DNA of 64,000 bases from Croceivirga sp009797885 (GCA_045866215.1 AP035880.1:2604001-2668000), one strand, 5' to 3'. Counted from the first letter of the stretch, positions 6,906-16,535 are shown. Numbers and translations: made by a program. The notes: generated by a model not told the origin, from the letters alone.

Positions 6906-9638
6906 ATCCGCATCCACAAAAGGTTTTTCGGGATTCATTATTTCGGCAAGTAAAGTGAAGAGGTGTTCTTCAAAGTTGGCCAATAGCGTCTTGTCTATGG
7001 TCAAGTCCCTTGGGCCTCTAGCCCCTTTCTTTAAGGCAAAGGGTAGAATCCCCATACTCAATTTTTTAATGGGGACTATTCCTGCATTTAGGCTATTGAT
7101 CTGGTCTTCCTTGTGCAGCATTAAAGCGTAACACAGCAATTGAAATGCTTTTGAGCGTTTTTCGTTGGTAATGGTTTCCATTACGTCAAGGACCTCCACT
7201 TCCGAGAGGGCCACATTGCCCGTTTTATAATCCAAAACGTGTACAACACCATCAACACTTTCCAGTCTATCCAATTTACCCTTTAAGAAGAGTGGTTGGG
7301 GATGTCCTGGCAATAGGATTTGGGCTTTGATGCTTTTTTCAAGGGCCATCAGGATTACCTCATGGGATTGGGAACGCTCAATGTCCAAATCAATAACTGA
7401 AGAAACATATTTCTGAATGACATGAAAGGCAATGAGGTTTTGACCACTCTCAATATCCTTGGACCTATAAAACTTCTCAAAATTGGTTTTGGTAATGGGT
7501 CTAACACCATTTTTTAGGGATCCTAAGCTTTTTGGGGTAATTCTCTCCCCAACCAGGGGCAAATAGAGTTCTTCCAACGTATCATGAACAATGGTTCCAA
7601 AGGTGTTATAGGCAATGTTTTCCTCAACTTCTTCAACTTCATTGAGCCGCAGAACATTGTTTTTGTAAAAATCGTACGGGTTTTTAATGTAGTTGGTCAA
7701 CGCTGATGGAGAAAACCCATGGCTCCCCAATTCCATTAATAGTGCAATAAGTTCAGGGGTCTTTACAATTTCCTTGGGCGGGACCAAAGGAATTGTGGTT
7801 TCTGGGGCAGCAACACTATGGGTTATATATGGTGCTAAGAGGGTATCCGTTTGCAACTGGGAAATAAATCGACTTTTTTCATTGCCCAGAAGAACATCTG
7901 GCTCCGTATTGTAAAGCACATGGATGTTTTTGGCCCGTTGCAACAATCTATAGAAATGGTAGGCGTAAATGGCATCTTTCTCTTTGTAGGTCGGTAAGCC
8001 AAAACCTTTTTTGATATCATAGGGGATAAAGGAATTTTGACTCTTTCCAGCGGGAAGTATGCCTTCGTTGACCGAGGTAATGATTACGGTTTCAAAATCC
8101 AGGTTTCTGCTTTCCAAAACCCCCATAATCTGCAGCCCCCCCAAAGGTTCCCCTTTGAAATCGATTTTTTCCGTCAACACAAGCTCATTGAAGATATGCT
8201 TTAAGGCCTTTAATGAATTTAAATACGGTTTTATTTGGACCAAATCATTTACTTGGGTAAAAAGCCGATGGAAACCGTATAGTTGATGAATTTCCTGTTG
8301 ATCGTTGGATTCTTGATATAACTGTTTAAGGTCCTGGACAACCGTCAAACATGTCTTGGCAAAAAGCGCACTCTGCGGGGAGGTACTAAAAAGCCTTTTT
8401 AACCGGCCCGATTTGGAATAGGGCGAAGTATCCAAAAGCGCCTGGTTCACAAATAGGATATTCTTTTCCTTAATATGGTTCTTTAGGTCCACCGCCAAAT
8501 TGTTTTTTGTTGTATTCAAAAATGCAATGGCATATGGATTGGACAGTAATTTTATAGTATCCTTATGGTACCAACCATTTTTTGACTTGTTCAGGTGTAG
8601 GTTAAAAAGGGAGTCAAAAAAATCAAAAAGGGTAGTTTTCCTCAAGGGCAGGCCCATTGTAATATTCACTTTGGAGGTATTCTCAGGAAGGGCATGTAGC
8701 ATGGGCTTTAAGAGTGTTTCGTCCGCTAGGACCAGGGCAATATTGTTTTCATTGTTTTGGCTCAGGATACCCCTTAGGATGTGGCCAACATATTTGGCTT
8801 GGGATATGGATTTGGGAACACCCGTAATATGGATTTTCTTCTCCTTAAGGAATTGATCGTTATGCTCCAATGCCAATAGACCATTGAACTGATTCCATTT
8901 TTTAAGGTAGTTCCGAATAAAAAAACCGGCTTCATGAACATCGTCTTCTACAAAATACGAGTCAAGGTCCCAAGAAACGGTAGCGCTGCCGGTGGTAAAA
9001 AAGGATTGAAAAATGTGCTCTTCAGCCGCATTTAAGGCATTGAACCCGATAAAATGATATGTTGTCGCGGGATTTTTGGATAAAAAGCTTTGTACCTTTT
9101 CTGAAGCCTTTCTATAGAGCAGTCCCTGGTATCCCACTCCTTTTTGTAATAACCGTGATTGAAAGTTTTCATATACCGCTTCCAATTGGCTCCAGAATTT
9201 AAGGCTATTGGAAATTAGTGGAGTTGGCCTTTTATCGCTCCCCCAATTTTTAATACGCTGACTTTCGGTTAGATAAGCAAATAAGGATTTGTGTTCAACA
9301 AGATTTCTGTCAATTTCGTTAAAATCTGAAAGTAAGGTGTTCCCCCATGAAAGAAAGGACTGAAACGTTAGTTCCTCGGACTTTAAACATAGCTTGGAGG
9401 TTTCATAAAGCTCAAGTAGTAAATTAAGATTAGTGGTATTTGCTATACCGGATATTTCAATTATGAGTTCCTCAATGCTATATATCTTCGGGCTAAAAAT
9501 GGGTTTACGAACGAATTCCGAGATGTACTTTTTCAGAAAAAGGCCAGCCCTTTTACTGGGTAGTACAAAAGCCATATGATCAAAACTTTTGTTTTTCGCA
9601 TAAATACCTTCTATAGCTTCCTTGAGAAAACGCTCCAT
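6891..9638 (-). CDS. PD-(D/E)XK nuclease, AddB-like subunit of a recombination helicase-nuclease
   Basis: A 915-residue protein similar in plan to AddB/RexB: an inactivated UvrD-like helicase body, then a C-terminal RecB-type nuclease. The nuclease motifs are visible near residues 790-850 as LKGKLDRLES, HVLDYKTGNV and FQLLCYALM. With the AddA-like protein at 12382-15474 it would resect double-strand breaks for RecA loading. I start it at ATG 9638 (MERFLKEAIEG), because the alternative ATG at 9659 lies inside the terminator hairpin of the upstream ompA gene. The iron-sulfur cysteine cluster of some AddB proteins is not evident. Its 3' end overlaps the convergent SDR by 15 nt. Confidence 0.8.
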   Translation of the reverse strand: MERFLKEAIEGIYAKNKSFDHMAFVLPSKRAGLFLKKYISEFVRKPIFSPKIYSIEELIIEISGIANTTNLNLLLELYETSKLCLKSEELTFQSFLSWGNTLLSDFNEIDRNLVEHKSLFAYLTESQRIKNWGSDKRPTPLISNSLKFWSQLEAVYENFQSRLLQKGVGYQGLLYRKASEKVQSFLSKNPATTYHFIGFNALNAAEEHIFQSFFTTGSATVSWDLDSYFVEDDVHEAGFFIRNYLKKWNQFNGLLALEHNDQFLKEKKIHITGVPKSISQAKYVGHILRGILSQNNENNIALVLADETLLKPMLHALPENTSKVNITMGLPLRKTTLFDFFDSLFNLHLNKSKNGWYHKDTIKLLSNPYAIAFLNTTKNNLAVDLKNHIKEKNILFVNQALLDTSPYSKSGRLKRLFSTSPQSALFAKTCLTVVQDLKQLYQESNDQQEIHQLYGFHRLFTQVNDLVQIKPYLNSLKALKHIFNELVLTEKIDFKGEPLGGLQIMGVLESRNLDFETVIITSVNEGILPAGKSQNSFIPYDIKKGFGLPTYKEKDAIYAYHFYRLLQRAKNIHVLYNTEPDVLLGNEKSRFISQLQTDTLLAPYITHSVAAPETTIPLVPPKEIVKTPELIALLMELGSHGFSPSALTNYIKNPYDFYKNNVLRLNEVEEVEENIAYNTFGTIVHDTLEELYLPLVGERITPKSLGSLKNGVRPITKTNFEKFYRSKDIESGQNLIAFHVIQKYVSSVIDLDIERSQSHEVILMALEKSIKAQILLPGHPQPLFLKGKLDRLESVDGVVHVLDYKTGNVALSEVEVLDVMETITNEKRSKAFQLLCYALMLHKEDQINSLNAGIVPIKKLSMGILPFALKKGARGPRDLTIDKTLLANFEEHLFTLLAEIMNPEKPFVDADSTPF

Positions 9639-9644
9639 AACATG

Positions 9645-9669
9645 AAAAAGCCCCGACATTGTCGGGGCT
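9645..9669 (-). terminator. Rho-independent terminator of ompA
   Basis: On the minus strand a perfect 9-bp stem AGCCCCGAC/GTCGGGGCT with a 3-nt loop (9649-9669) is followed by TTTTT reaching 9645. It lies 27 nt downstream of the ompA stop and directly upstream of the AddB-like start, insulating the two genes. Confidence 0.9.
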
Positions 9670-9696
9670 CATTACTATAAATATGTTACTTAAACT

Positions 9697-11070
9697 TTAT
9701 TTGACAAGGTTGATTTCAACCCTTCTGTTTTGCGTTCTACCCGCTCTTGTATTGTTAGTGGCAATTGGCTTTTCTTCACCATAACCAATAGCTGTCAATC
9801 TGTCGGACCCGATACCTTTATCGATTAGGAAGTCCCTAACGGAATTGGCTCTCTTCTCTGAAAGGCTTTGGTTCAATTTCGCACTACCAACACTATCGGT
9901 ATGTCCTTCAACAGTGAACTTGGCATTTGGATATTCGTTCAAGATTTGGATGATATCTACCATAACTGAAGTAGATTCAGCCTTGATACTTGATTTACCA
10001 GTGTCGAACAAGATAGTTCTAGCATAGTCGTTCAATTGCTTTTGAACTTCTTCAGTTACTTCTGGGCAACCGTTATTGGCTACGGTACCAGCAACCTGTG
10101 GGCACTGATCGTCTTTGTCAAGAACACTGTCGCCATCAGAATCTGGCCAAGGGCATCCGTTGTTCTCAGCAGGACCAGCTTCGTTTGGACATTGGTCCTG
10201 TCCATCTGCAACACCGTCGCCATCTGCATCTGGACATCCTGCTAAAGCAGCAATACCAGCTTCGTTTGGACAAGCATCATCCTTATCGGCTATACCATCG
10301 CCGTCAGAATCAGGACAACCGTTCATTTCTTTGGAACCAGCTTGGTCAGGACAGCTATCCTTACCATCTTCAATACCGTCACCATCAGAATCAGGACAAC
10401 CATTGAAGGCTTCCAGTCCAGCTACCTCAGGACAAGCATCATCCCTGTCGTAAATACCATCACCATCGGTATCCGTACCACCGAACCTAATGTTAAGACC
10501 TCCCAAATGTTGGAAATGCTTAACTCCATAATCTTCAAAGGCGTGCTTGTACTGCGTTTGTAGAACAACACCAATATTGTCGGTGAACCAATAATTCACA
10601 CCAATACCACCATTTACCGTTCCGGCACCAATCTCATCAACCCAGGTATAACCACCACCTACTTCAACGAATGGATCCAATTTGGTGTTTTGAAAAATAT
10701 TATACTTAATTATACCATCAACAGCGAAGTGAGAGACGTCATCAACCCTTACATCACCCAAATTTTCTATTCTATTCAAGGACCCACGGGCACCGATTGA
10801 AAATCCATCACCAATATATCTGGAAACGGCGATGTATGAAATGGAAGGCAAGATATTCCAGTGATCGTTTGCGTTGAAATATTCGCTAAAAAGTGTACCC
10901 GTCTCATATGCAGGCAAGTTGACACTTGTTGAATTGTCATCAGTTGGATAAACGTCAATGGCGTTTACACCAAAGCTCACCTGCCAAGGATTATTTTCGT
11001 CTTGCGCTTGTAGGTTGTTAAAGCCTAAAACAAGTAAGGCAACAACAAAAAATTTGCTAAGATGTTTCAT
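9697..11070 (-). CDS. OmpA-family outer-membrane protein with thrombospondin type 3 repeats
   Basis: A 457-residue outer-membrane protein. It has a signal peptide (about 1-22, ending NLQAQ), an eight-stranded OmpA-like barrel (about 25-195), then about five aspartate-rich thrombospondin type 3 calcium-binding repeats of the DSDGDGIxDxxDxCP type (about 198-335). A C-terminal OmpA peptidoglycan-binding domain follows (TVEGHTDSVGS near 388, NRRVEINL at the end). It should tether the outer membrane to the cell wall, with the repeats as a calcium-stiffened spacer. I use ATG 11070; the codon two triplets upstream is TTG. A strong Bacteroidota promoter precedes it and a strong terminator follows, as expected for an abundant monocistronic protein. 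Confidence 0.93.
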   Translation of the reverse strand: MKHLSKFFVVALLVLGFNNLQAQDENNPWQVSFGVNAIDVYPTDDNSTSVNLPAYETGTLFSEYFNANDHWNILPSISYIAVSRYIGDGFSIGARGSLNRIENLGDVRVDDVSHFAVDGIIKYNIFQNTKLDPFVEVGGGYTWVDEIGAGTVNGGIGVNYWFTDNIGVVLQTQYKHAFEDYGVKHFQHLGGLNIRFGGTDTDGDGIYDRDDACPEVAGLEAFNGCPDSDGDGIEDGKDSCPDQAGSKEMNGCPDSDGDGIADKDDACPNEAGIAALAGCPDADGDGVADGQDQCPNEAGPAENNGCPWPDSDGDSVLDKDDQCPQVAGTVANNGCPEVTEEVQKQLNDYARTILFDTGKSSIKAESTSVMVDIIQILNEYPNAKFTVEGHTDSVGSAKLNQSLSEKRANSVRDFLIDKGIGSDRLTAIGYGEEKPIATNNTRAGRTQNRRVEINLVK

Positions 11071-11104
11071 GTTCAAAAATTTAAGTTTAAGTGTTTATCA
11101 GCTG

Positions 11105-11136
11105 CAAATGTAAGTTGTTAAGAATTATTAACAAAA
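11105..11136 (-). promoter_or_regulatory. Bacteroidota-type promoter of ompA
   Basis: On the minus strand TACATTTG (11112-11105) matches the -7 consensus TAnnTTTG exactly. A TTTTG -33 element (11136-11132) lies 19 nt upstream of it. The start codon is 35 nt downstream. Confidence 0.8.
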
Positions 11137-11184
11137 TCAATCGTTTATTTTTTTTTGGGGCATTACATGGATAAAAATGTACCG

Positions 11185-12378
11185 TTAAACGATATTTAGG
11201 GCCTTTCCCACCTTGGCAAATGCATGGATTGCCCTATCGAGATGTTCCTTGGTATGGGCAGCGGAAAGTTGAACCCTTATCCGGGCTTTTTCCTTGGGAA
11301 CAACGGGATAGAAAAATCCAATTACATAGATACCTTCCTTCAATAGCATGTCCGCCATTTGCTGGGACAGTTTTGCATTGTACAACATTACGGGCACTAT
11401 GGCGGAGTCTCCATCAATAATGTCAAAACCGGCCTCTTTTATCCCTTTCTTAAAATAGTCCGTGTTCCATTGTAGTTTATCCCGTAGCGAAGTGTCTTTG
11501 TCCAGAAGATCGAACACCTTTATGGAGGCACCCACGATTGCAGGGGCCAGGGAATTGGAAAATAAATACGGACGAGAGCGTTGCCGCAACATTTCAATAA
11601 TTTCCTTTTTGCCGGTGGTATAGCCACCCATGGCCCCACCCAAGGCCTTGCCCAAGGTGCCGGTAATGATGTCTATTTTTCCCATCACATTTTTTTCTTC
11701 CGGGGTCCCCCTCCCGGTTGAACCAATAAAACCTGCCGCATGGCATTCGTCTACCATAACCATGGCATCATACTTTTCTGCAAGCGTACAGATATGGTCC
11801 AAAGGTGCCAATAGCCCATCCATGGAGAATACGCCGTCCGTAACTATGATTTTGAATCGGGCCCCTTCCTGATTTGCCTCGATAAGCTTTTGTTCCAAAT
11901 CGGACATATCGTTGTTGGCATATCTATACCGTTTGGCCTTGCATAGCCGAACCCCATCAATAATGGATGCATGGTTAAGCGAATCTGAAATAATGGCATC
12001 TTCATTGGTAAGAAGGGGTTCAAACACCCCACCATTGGCGTCAAAGGCTGCTGCATAAAGAATGGTATCCTCCGTTCCATAAAACGCAGCTATTTTTTGT
12101 TCCAACTCCTTATGGATGTCCTGGGTCCCGCAAATGAATCGAACCGAGGACATTCCAAAGCCATGGGTATCCAAGGTATCTTTGGCCGCTTGTATTACAT
12201 CGGGATGGGATGAAAGCCCTAAATAATTGTTCGCACAAAAGTTGATTACCTCCTCTCCCGTGGAAATCTTGATTACCGCATTTTGGGCTGAAGTAATGAC
12301 ACGCTCCTTTTTAAAAAGCCCGGCTTGTTGAATTGCCTCCAATTCCTTGTCTAAGTGCTCTTTGATCTTTCCGTACAT
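11185..12378 (-). CDS. kbl: Glycine C-acetyltransferase (2-amino-3-ketobutyrate CoA ligase)
   Basis: A 397-residue PLP enzyme of the alpha-oxoamine synthase family, cleaving 2-amino-3-oxobutyrate with CoA to glycine and acetyl-CoA in threonine breakdown. The Schiff-base lysine lies in GTLGKALGGAMGGY near residue 245, with DECHAAGF near 210 and NNYLGLSSHP near 50. Length equals that of the E. coli enzyme. The start ATG is 3 nt after the stop of the AddA-like gene, so it is co-transcribed with it. No threonine dehydrogenase is nearby. Confidence 0.93.
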   Translation of the reverse strand: MYGKIKEHLDKELEAIQQAGLFKKERVITSAQNAVIKISTGEEVINFCANNYLGLSSHPDVIQAAKDTLDTHGFGMSSVRFICGTQDIHKELEQKIAAFYGTEDTILYAAAFDANGGVFEPLLTNEDAIISDSLNHASIIDGVRLCKAKRYRYANNDMSDLEQKLIEANQEGARFKIIVTDGVFSMDGLLAPLDHICTLAEKYDAMVMVDECHAAGFIGSTGRGTPEEKNVMGKIDIITGTLGKALGGAMGGYTTGKKEIIEMLRQRSRPYLFSNSLAPAIVGASIKVFDLLDKDTSLRDKLQWNTDYFKKGIKEAGFDIIDGDSAIVPVMLYNAKLSQQMADMLLKEGIYVIGFFYPVVPKEKARIRVQLSAAHTKEHLDRAIHAFAKVGKALNIV

Positions 12379-12381
12379 AAT

Positions 12382-15300
12382 CTAAATGAAAACAGGTTCT
12401 ATTTGTTCGCCAATGTAAACCAAAATTTTTTGAGTAACAACAAGATCCAGTTCTTCCAAAACGGTAGCATAGGATTCCAATTGCTGATGGTGTTTTGAAT
12501 TGAACGCACCTGTTTTGTAATCGATGATCGCCACCTGCTTTCCATGGAAAACCAAGCGATCTGGTCGGTATAGGCGACCATGTCCATCCAGTATTTCAAC
12601 TTCATTCCTGCCCATGCTTTTTTCTTGGAAAAATTCGGAAAGTTGGGGATGGGTAAGAATTTTGAGAATGGTGTCCCTTATTGGTTCCGCATCATATTGG
12701 GAAACATCGCCTATTGTCAACGCGCGAAGGACGGCACCATCAACATCCTGTAAGGTATTGATCTCTGCCAGTATGCTATGTAGTATATTGCCCCATTCCA
12801 GCGATTTGTTTTTTTCCGGTTCCCAAAGTGATTGGGAGGCCGTGGCAATTTTTGGCAGATTGTCAGCGGTATTATAGGTATATGGGATTTGCTTTGTGGT
12901 TGTCTTTATCGGTGGGTTATCCATGGTTTCCATAAACTTTCCAAACTGGTACCGCGTGGTGTTGGAATCCCAAATGCCTTTTTGGAGCAAATAGTTTTTG
13001 AACATTTTGCCATAGGTTTCGGTCCTGGATTCCTTGGTCAGGATAAAAAGGCCCTCAATGGCCCTTGTCAAGGCAACATACAGCACATTGATGTCATCCA
13101 ACTCGGAGAGGTGGTTTTCGGAGGTATAAAGTTCCCTTGAAACGTCGGAGTAGTGCTCAAGTTCCGGAGACACGTTTACCAATACCTCTTGAATACCTGT
13201 GGAATCCGATGCGGAAAGGGGAACCCATATTTTTTTTGAATTTAGCCTGTCCTTGATCCTGGAATCCGCAAAGGGAAAAATGACGAATTGAAATTCCAAT
13301 CCTTTGGATTTGTGGATGGTCATAAGCCGAACTGCATTCCTGTCCTGTGGAGCGGAGATGGCCAAAACCTCTTTTTTCAGGTTCCAATATTCCAGGAATT
13401 CATAAATACCCACCCCTGTTTTTTCCGCTATCTCCAAAACGGTATCCAAAAAATGGACCACATGTGCACCACATTTTTCCGATAAATGAAAAGAAGCGAT
13501 TGCCCTTTCCAAAATATCCAATACGGGCCTACCGCTTTCAATGGATATGTCATAGGCATACTGTTTTTTTAAATAGGCCGGCAAACTGCCCAAATGTTCA
13601 ATTATGAAATGGTGTCGCTCTTTATTCGTTTTAAAAAGGTATTCGAGCACATCAAATTGAAGTGCTTTTTCCAAAGGATTGTCCAAAAATCGTAATAGGG
13701 ACACCAAGAATTGTACTTCGGGATTATTGGCCAGTAAAAGGGCCTCGGACGAAATTATGGGAATACCGTGTTCAGTCAAATAATTCGCCAAGAGTATACC
13801 ATGGTGGTTTTTTCGGACCAGAATACAAATATCATTTAAGTGAAAGCCTTTGTTTAAAATGCGTTGGATCGTTTTCAAGACGTTCTCGCAATAAAAAATG
13901 GTGCTGTCCTCAACGGTACTTGGGGCAAACCCGATCTCTATGTACCCTCCTTTTTTGTGGTTTGTTTGCTGTTGACATTGTTCGGAATATAGTTTTTGGT
14001 ACCCTATTTCTTTAAAGTACGGTGCAATGTGGCCAAAAAAAGCGTTGTTGAATTCAACTACGGAATCATAACTACGCCAGTTGGTATCCAGATTGTGGAC
14101 TTCTGGGGCTATGGTGAACGGATTTTGGGATTTGTCACTCAGGCCCAAAAACTGTTTGGGATTCCCACCACGCCATCTGTAAATGGATTGTTTTGCATCA
14201 CCCACCAATAACAAAGAACCCTTCTCACCGTTCAGATTTTCCGTTTCCAGGGCATTGCCAATTAGGGGAACCAGATTTTCCCATTGCATTTTGGACGTAT
14301 CCTGGAACTCATCTATAAAGTAGTGCCTGTACTTTTCTCCCAGGCGTTCATAGATATAAGGGACGGGTTGGTTGGTGATTTCGTTGGAAATGAGTTTGTT
14401 GAACTCTGAAATATGAAGGATTTCCCGCTCCTTTTGAAGTGCGGAGACTTCTTTTGCAATTTCATTGAGTACCGTAAGGGGAAGAATGTTGGTGTAGACA
14501 TTTTTAAAGAATGCGAGGGCATGGACATTTTCCTTGATGCTTTTGAACAAAGATGAAAAATGGGGATGCAATTCATCCAATTTAATTTTGGTATGCTCAG
14601 GACAACTTTTGGTATATAGTGGGGTTTCATCAAAATGTTGTTTCCAGGCGGCCTTAAAATCCACTTTGTGATTGCCTGATTGAAGTGCACGCATGAATTT
14701 TGGAAAATAACCGCCCTTGAAATCGGAGAACTCCAGACCATTGTCCTGAATCATTTTTAAGGCCTTGGCGGCATATTCGGTGATGTGGCTTGACAGTGAA
14801 GCAATCTTTGTGCTGAAGAATGTTTTCGGTTCCTCAAAATCTCCAATTTCCTTGCCAACCAAAGCTTTTAGGTGGACATAGTGGTTCTCTTTAAAGAGGA
14901 GTCCTCCAATATTCTTGAGGTCTTTTATAATGGTCCAACTCTTATCGGATTCGACCTTTTCCAATGAAAAAGCGATAAGTATTTTTTGCAGTTGCGGTTC
15001 ATCTCCAACACGTTGGAGAAGTTGGGCAATGGCCCCATCCAACAAGAGTTCGGTATCCAGTTCCACCTCAAAATGTTGCGAAACCTTCAAATCCTTTGCA
15101 AAAGCCTTAATTACCCTATGAGTAAACTTATCTATGGTAGAAACTTCAAAAAAATCATAATTGTGCAGCAAAAGCTTTAGGGCATTGGATGACCTCTTTT
15201 CCATTTCGGTGGAAGATAGTCCAAGTTCTATGGCCAGCTCCAAAAACATGGGATTATCGTCTTTATTAATTTCTGGATTTCCAAAGCGGTAAAGACTGTC

Positions 15301-15474
15301 CAGTATTCTGGTCTTCATCTCTTCCACGGCTTTATTGGTGAATGTAAGCGCCAAGATTTCCCTAAACCGTTGCGCCGCAATATTGGAGAGGACAAGTTTT
15401 AAATAAGACCGGGTAAGTTGGTAGGTTTTACCGGAACCTGCTGAGGCATTATATATGTGGAACCCAGATGGCAA
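12382..15474 (-). CDS. UvrD-family helicase-nuclease, AddA-like subunit
   Basis: A 1030-residue superfamily 1A helicase with a C-terminal RecB-type nuclease, as in AddA/RexA. Walker A is NASAGSGKT near residue 10. Helicase motifs continue with YFIDEFQDTSKMQW, LVGDAKQSIYRWRGG, RLMTIHKSKGLEFQFV and LYVALTRA. Nuclease motifs near the end are YRPDRLVF, AIIDYKTGAF and QLESYA. It should process DNA ends together with the AddB-like protein at 6891-9638. The start is TTG at 15474; an in-frame stop lies shortly upstream and no ATG precedes Walker A. The kbl gene follows after 3 nt. Confidence 0.85.
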   Translation of the reverse strand: MPSGFHIYNASAGSGKTYQLTRSYLKLVLSNIAAQRFREILALTFTNKAVEEMKTRILDSLYRFGNPEINKDDNPMFLELAIELGLSSTEMEKRSSNALKLLLHNYDFFEVSTIDKFTHRVIKAFAKDLKVSQHFEVELDTELLLDGAIAQLLQRVGDEPQLQKILIAFSLEKVESDKSWTIIKDLKNIGGLLFKENHYVHLKALVGKEIGDFEEPKTFFSTKIASLSSHITEYAAKALKMIQDNGLEFSDFKGGYFPKFMRALQSGNHKVDFKAAWKQHFDETPLYTKSCPEHTKIKLDELHPHFSSLFKSIKENVHALAFFKNVYTNILPLTVLNEIAKEVSALQKEREILHISEFNKLISNEITNQPVPYIYERLGEKYRHYFIDEFQDTSKMQWENLVPLIGNALETENLNGEKGSLLLVGDAKQSIYRWRGGNPKQFLGLSDKSQNPFTIAPEVHNLDTNWRSYDSVVEFNNAFFGHIAPYFKEIGYQKLYSEQCQQQTNHKKGGYIEIGFAPSTVEDSTIFYCENVLKTIQRILNKGFHLNDICILVRKNHHGILLANYLTEHGIPIISSEALLLANNPEVQFLVSLLRFLDNPLEKALQFDVLEYLFKTNKERHHFIIEHLGSLPAYLKKQYAYDISIESGRPVLDILERAIASFHLSEKCGAHVVHFLDTVLEIAEKTGVGIYEFLEYWNLKKEVLAISAPQDRNAVRLMTIHKSKGLEFQFVIFPFADSRIKDRLNSKKIWVPLSASDSTGIQEVLVNVSPELEHYSDVSRELYTSENHLSELDDINVLYVALTRAIEGLFILTKESRTETYGKMFKNYLLQKGIWDSNTTRYQFGKFMETMDNPPIKTTTKQIPYTYNTADNLPKIATASQSLWEPEKNKSLEWGNILHSILAEINTLQDVDGAVLRALTIGDVSQYDAEPIRDTILKILTHPQLSEFFQEKSMGRNEVEILDGHGRLYRPDRLVFHGKQVAIIDYKTGAFNSKHHQQLESYATVLEELDLVVTQKILVYIGEQIEPVFI

Positions 15475-15509
15475 GTGGTTTTTTTCACAAGGTACATAAT
15501 CTTACCATC

Positions 15510-15537
15510 TTGTTAACATTGTAAAGAACGTACTTTG
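15510..15537 (+). promoter_or_regulatory. Candidate promoter of sodA
   Basis: TTG (15510-15512) and TACTTTG (15531-15537) are separated by 18 nt. The -7 box is one base shorter than the TAnnTTTG consensus. The start codon lies 55 nt downstream. Confidence 0.5.
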
Positions 15538-15592
15538 TTTATGAAAAGCTTATTTTTGATAAACAGATTACAAACTCTAAAAAATCAACATT

Positions 15593-16201
15593 ATGGCTTT
15601 TGAACTACCTAATTTACCCTATGCCTATGATGCATTGGAACCACATATTGATGCTAGGACCATGGAAATTCACCATACCAAGCACCACAATGGATATACC
15701 ACCAAGTTGAACGGTGCAATTGAAGGAACGGATTTGGAGAACAAATCCATAACGGATATTCTTACGGGTATGGACATGACCAATGGTGCCGTACGAAATA
15801 ATGGTGGGGGATATTATAACCACAATCTTTTTTGGGAAGTAATGTCTCCAGATGGTGGAGGCGCCCCATCAGGTGATTTGGCGGATGCCATAAATGAATC
15901 ATTTGGTTCCTTTGATGCCTTCAAAGAGCAATTCAGTGCGGCTGCGGGTACCCGTTTTGGATCCGGATGGGCATGGTTGTGTGTACACAAAGGGGGAAAG
16001 TTGGAAATTTGCTCCACACCAAACCAAGATAATCCGTTGATGCCGGGGGTTTCCTGTGATGGACATCCCATTTTGGGACTGGATGTTTGGGAACATGCCT
16101 ATTATCTGAACTATCAGAATAGAAGACCGGATTATGTTACGGCATTTTTTAATGTGATCAATTGGGACAAGGTGGCAGAGAACTACGAGCAAAACAAGTA
16201 G
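15593..16201 (+). CDS. sodA: Superoxide dismutase (Mn/Fe family)
   Basis: A 202-residue cytosolic superoxide dismutase converting superoxide to peroxide and oxygen. Metal ligands are visible as the His in MEIHHTKHHNGY (near 27), the His in GGGYYNHNLFW (near 80), and Asp plus His in DVWEHAYYLNYQ (near 163-167). The Gly in NNGGGYYNH and the Gln in NQDNPLMPG are the pattern usual for manganese rather than iron enzymes, though some such proteins use either metal. No signal peptide is present. It has its own promoter and terminator and is divergent from addA. Confidence 0.93.
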   Translation: MAFELPNLPYAYDALEPHIDARTMEIHHTKHHNGYTTKLNGAIEGTDLENKSITDILTGMDMTNGAVRNNGGGYYNHNLFWEVMSPDGGGAPSGDLADAINESFGSFDAFKEQFSAAAGTRFGSGWAWLCVHKGGKLEICSTPNQDNPLMPGVSCDGHPILGLDVWEHAYYLNYQNRRPDYVTAFFNVINWDKVAENYEQNK

Positions 16202-16226
16202 GTCCTCCATAAAATTGGAAGAAAAG

Positions 16227-16255
16227 AGCACGGCGGTTTTGTCGTGCTTTTTTTA
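16227..16255 (+). terminator. Rho-independent terminator of sodA
   Basis: Stem AGCACGGC (16227-16234) pairs with GTCGTGCT (16241-16248, one G-U) around GGTTTT and is followed by a run of eight T. It lies 25 nt after the sodA stop. Confidence 0.88.
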
Positions 16256-16282
16256 TTTGGGACAACGATATTTGGACAATAG

Positions 16283-16352
16283 AAAAGGGCAGGAAAGCTC
16301 CTGCCCTTTTCGTCCCAAATCTTACCATAAACTTAACCTACTTATGCTATGG
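16283..16352 (-). ncRNA. Putative small RNA, tandem unit 1 of 3
   Basis: Read on the minus strand, a 40-nt conserved block (16352-16313, beginning CCATAGCATAAGTAGG) is followed by a 12-bp hairpin with a 4-nt loop and T-rich end (16310-16283). Upstream, TAATTTAG (16365-16358) lies 5 nt before the block, with TTTG 19 nt further (16388-16385), as in a Bacteroidota promoter. The block differs from the other two copies only at CATAAAC versus CATGAAC and at one base next to the hairpin. The predicted transcript is about 70 nt. No coding capacity is evident, and the family is not recognised. Confidence 0.6.
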
Positions 16353-16467
16353 CAAAACTAAATTACTGGTATTGTGGGAAATAACAAAGAAATTCGAAGA
16401 AATTTTTGATGGATTTGTGATTTGCTAAAACGACAATTTTAACATAATCCCTTGGGAGTCAAACATA

Positions 16468-16535
16468 AAGAAGGCGGATGTTACTCCGCCTTCTTCCCCA
16501 AATCTTACCATGAACTTAACCTACTTATGCTATGG
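16468..16535 (-). ncRNA. Putative small RNA, tandem unit 2 of 3
   Basis: The same 40-nt block (16535-16496) is followed by a perfect 11-bp stem AAGAAGGCGGA/TCCGCCTTCTT with a 6-nt loop (16495-16468). A perfect -7 box TACATTTG (16548-16541) lies 5 nt upstream of the block; the -33 region is poor. The stem sequence differs entirely from units 1 and 3 while pairing is kept, so the hairpin is selected as structure. The poly-U tail is weaker than in the other two. Confidence 0.6.

Noticed and set aside
10115..10453. Repetitive plus-strand frame opposite ompA
   Set aside because: Antisense reading of the thrombospondin type 3 repeats; no independent evidence.
15498..15520. AATCTTACCAT upstream of sodA as a fourth copy of the small-RNA block
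   Set aside because: Only 11 bases match, the rest of the block is absent and no hairpin or -7 box is in the right place.
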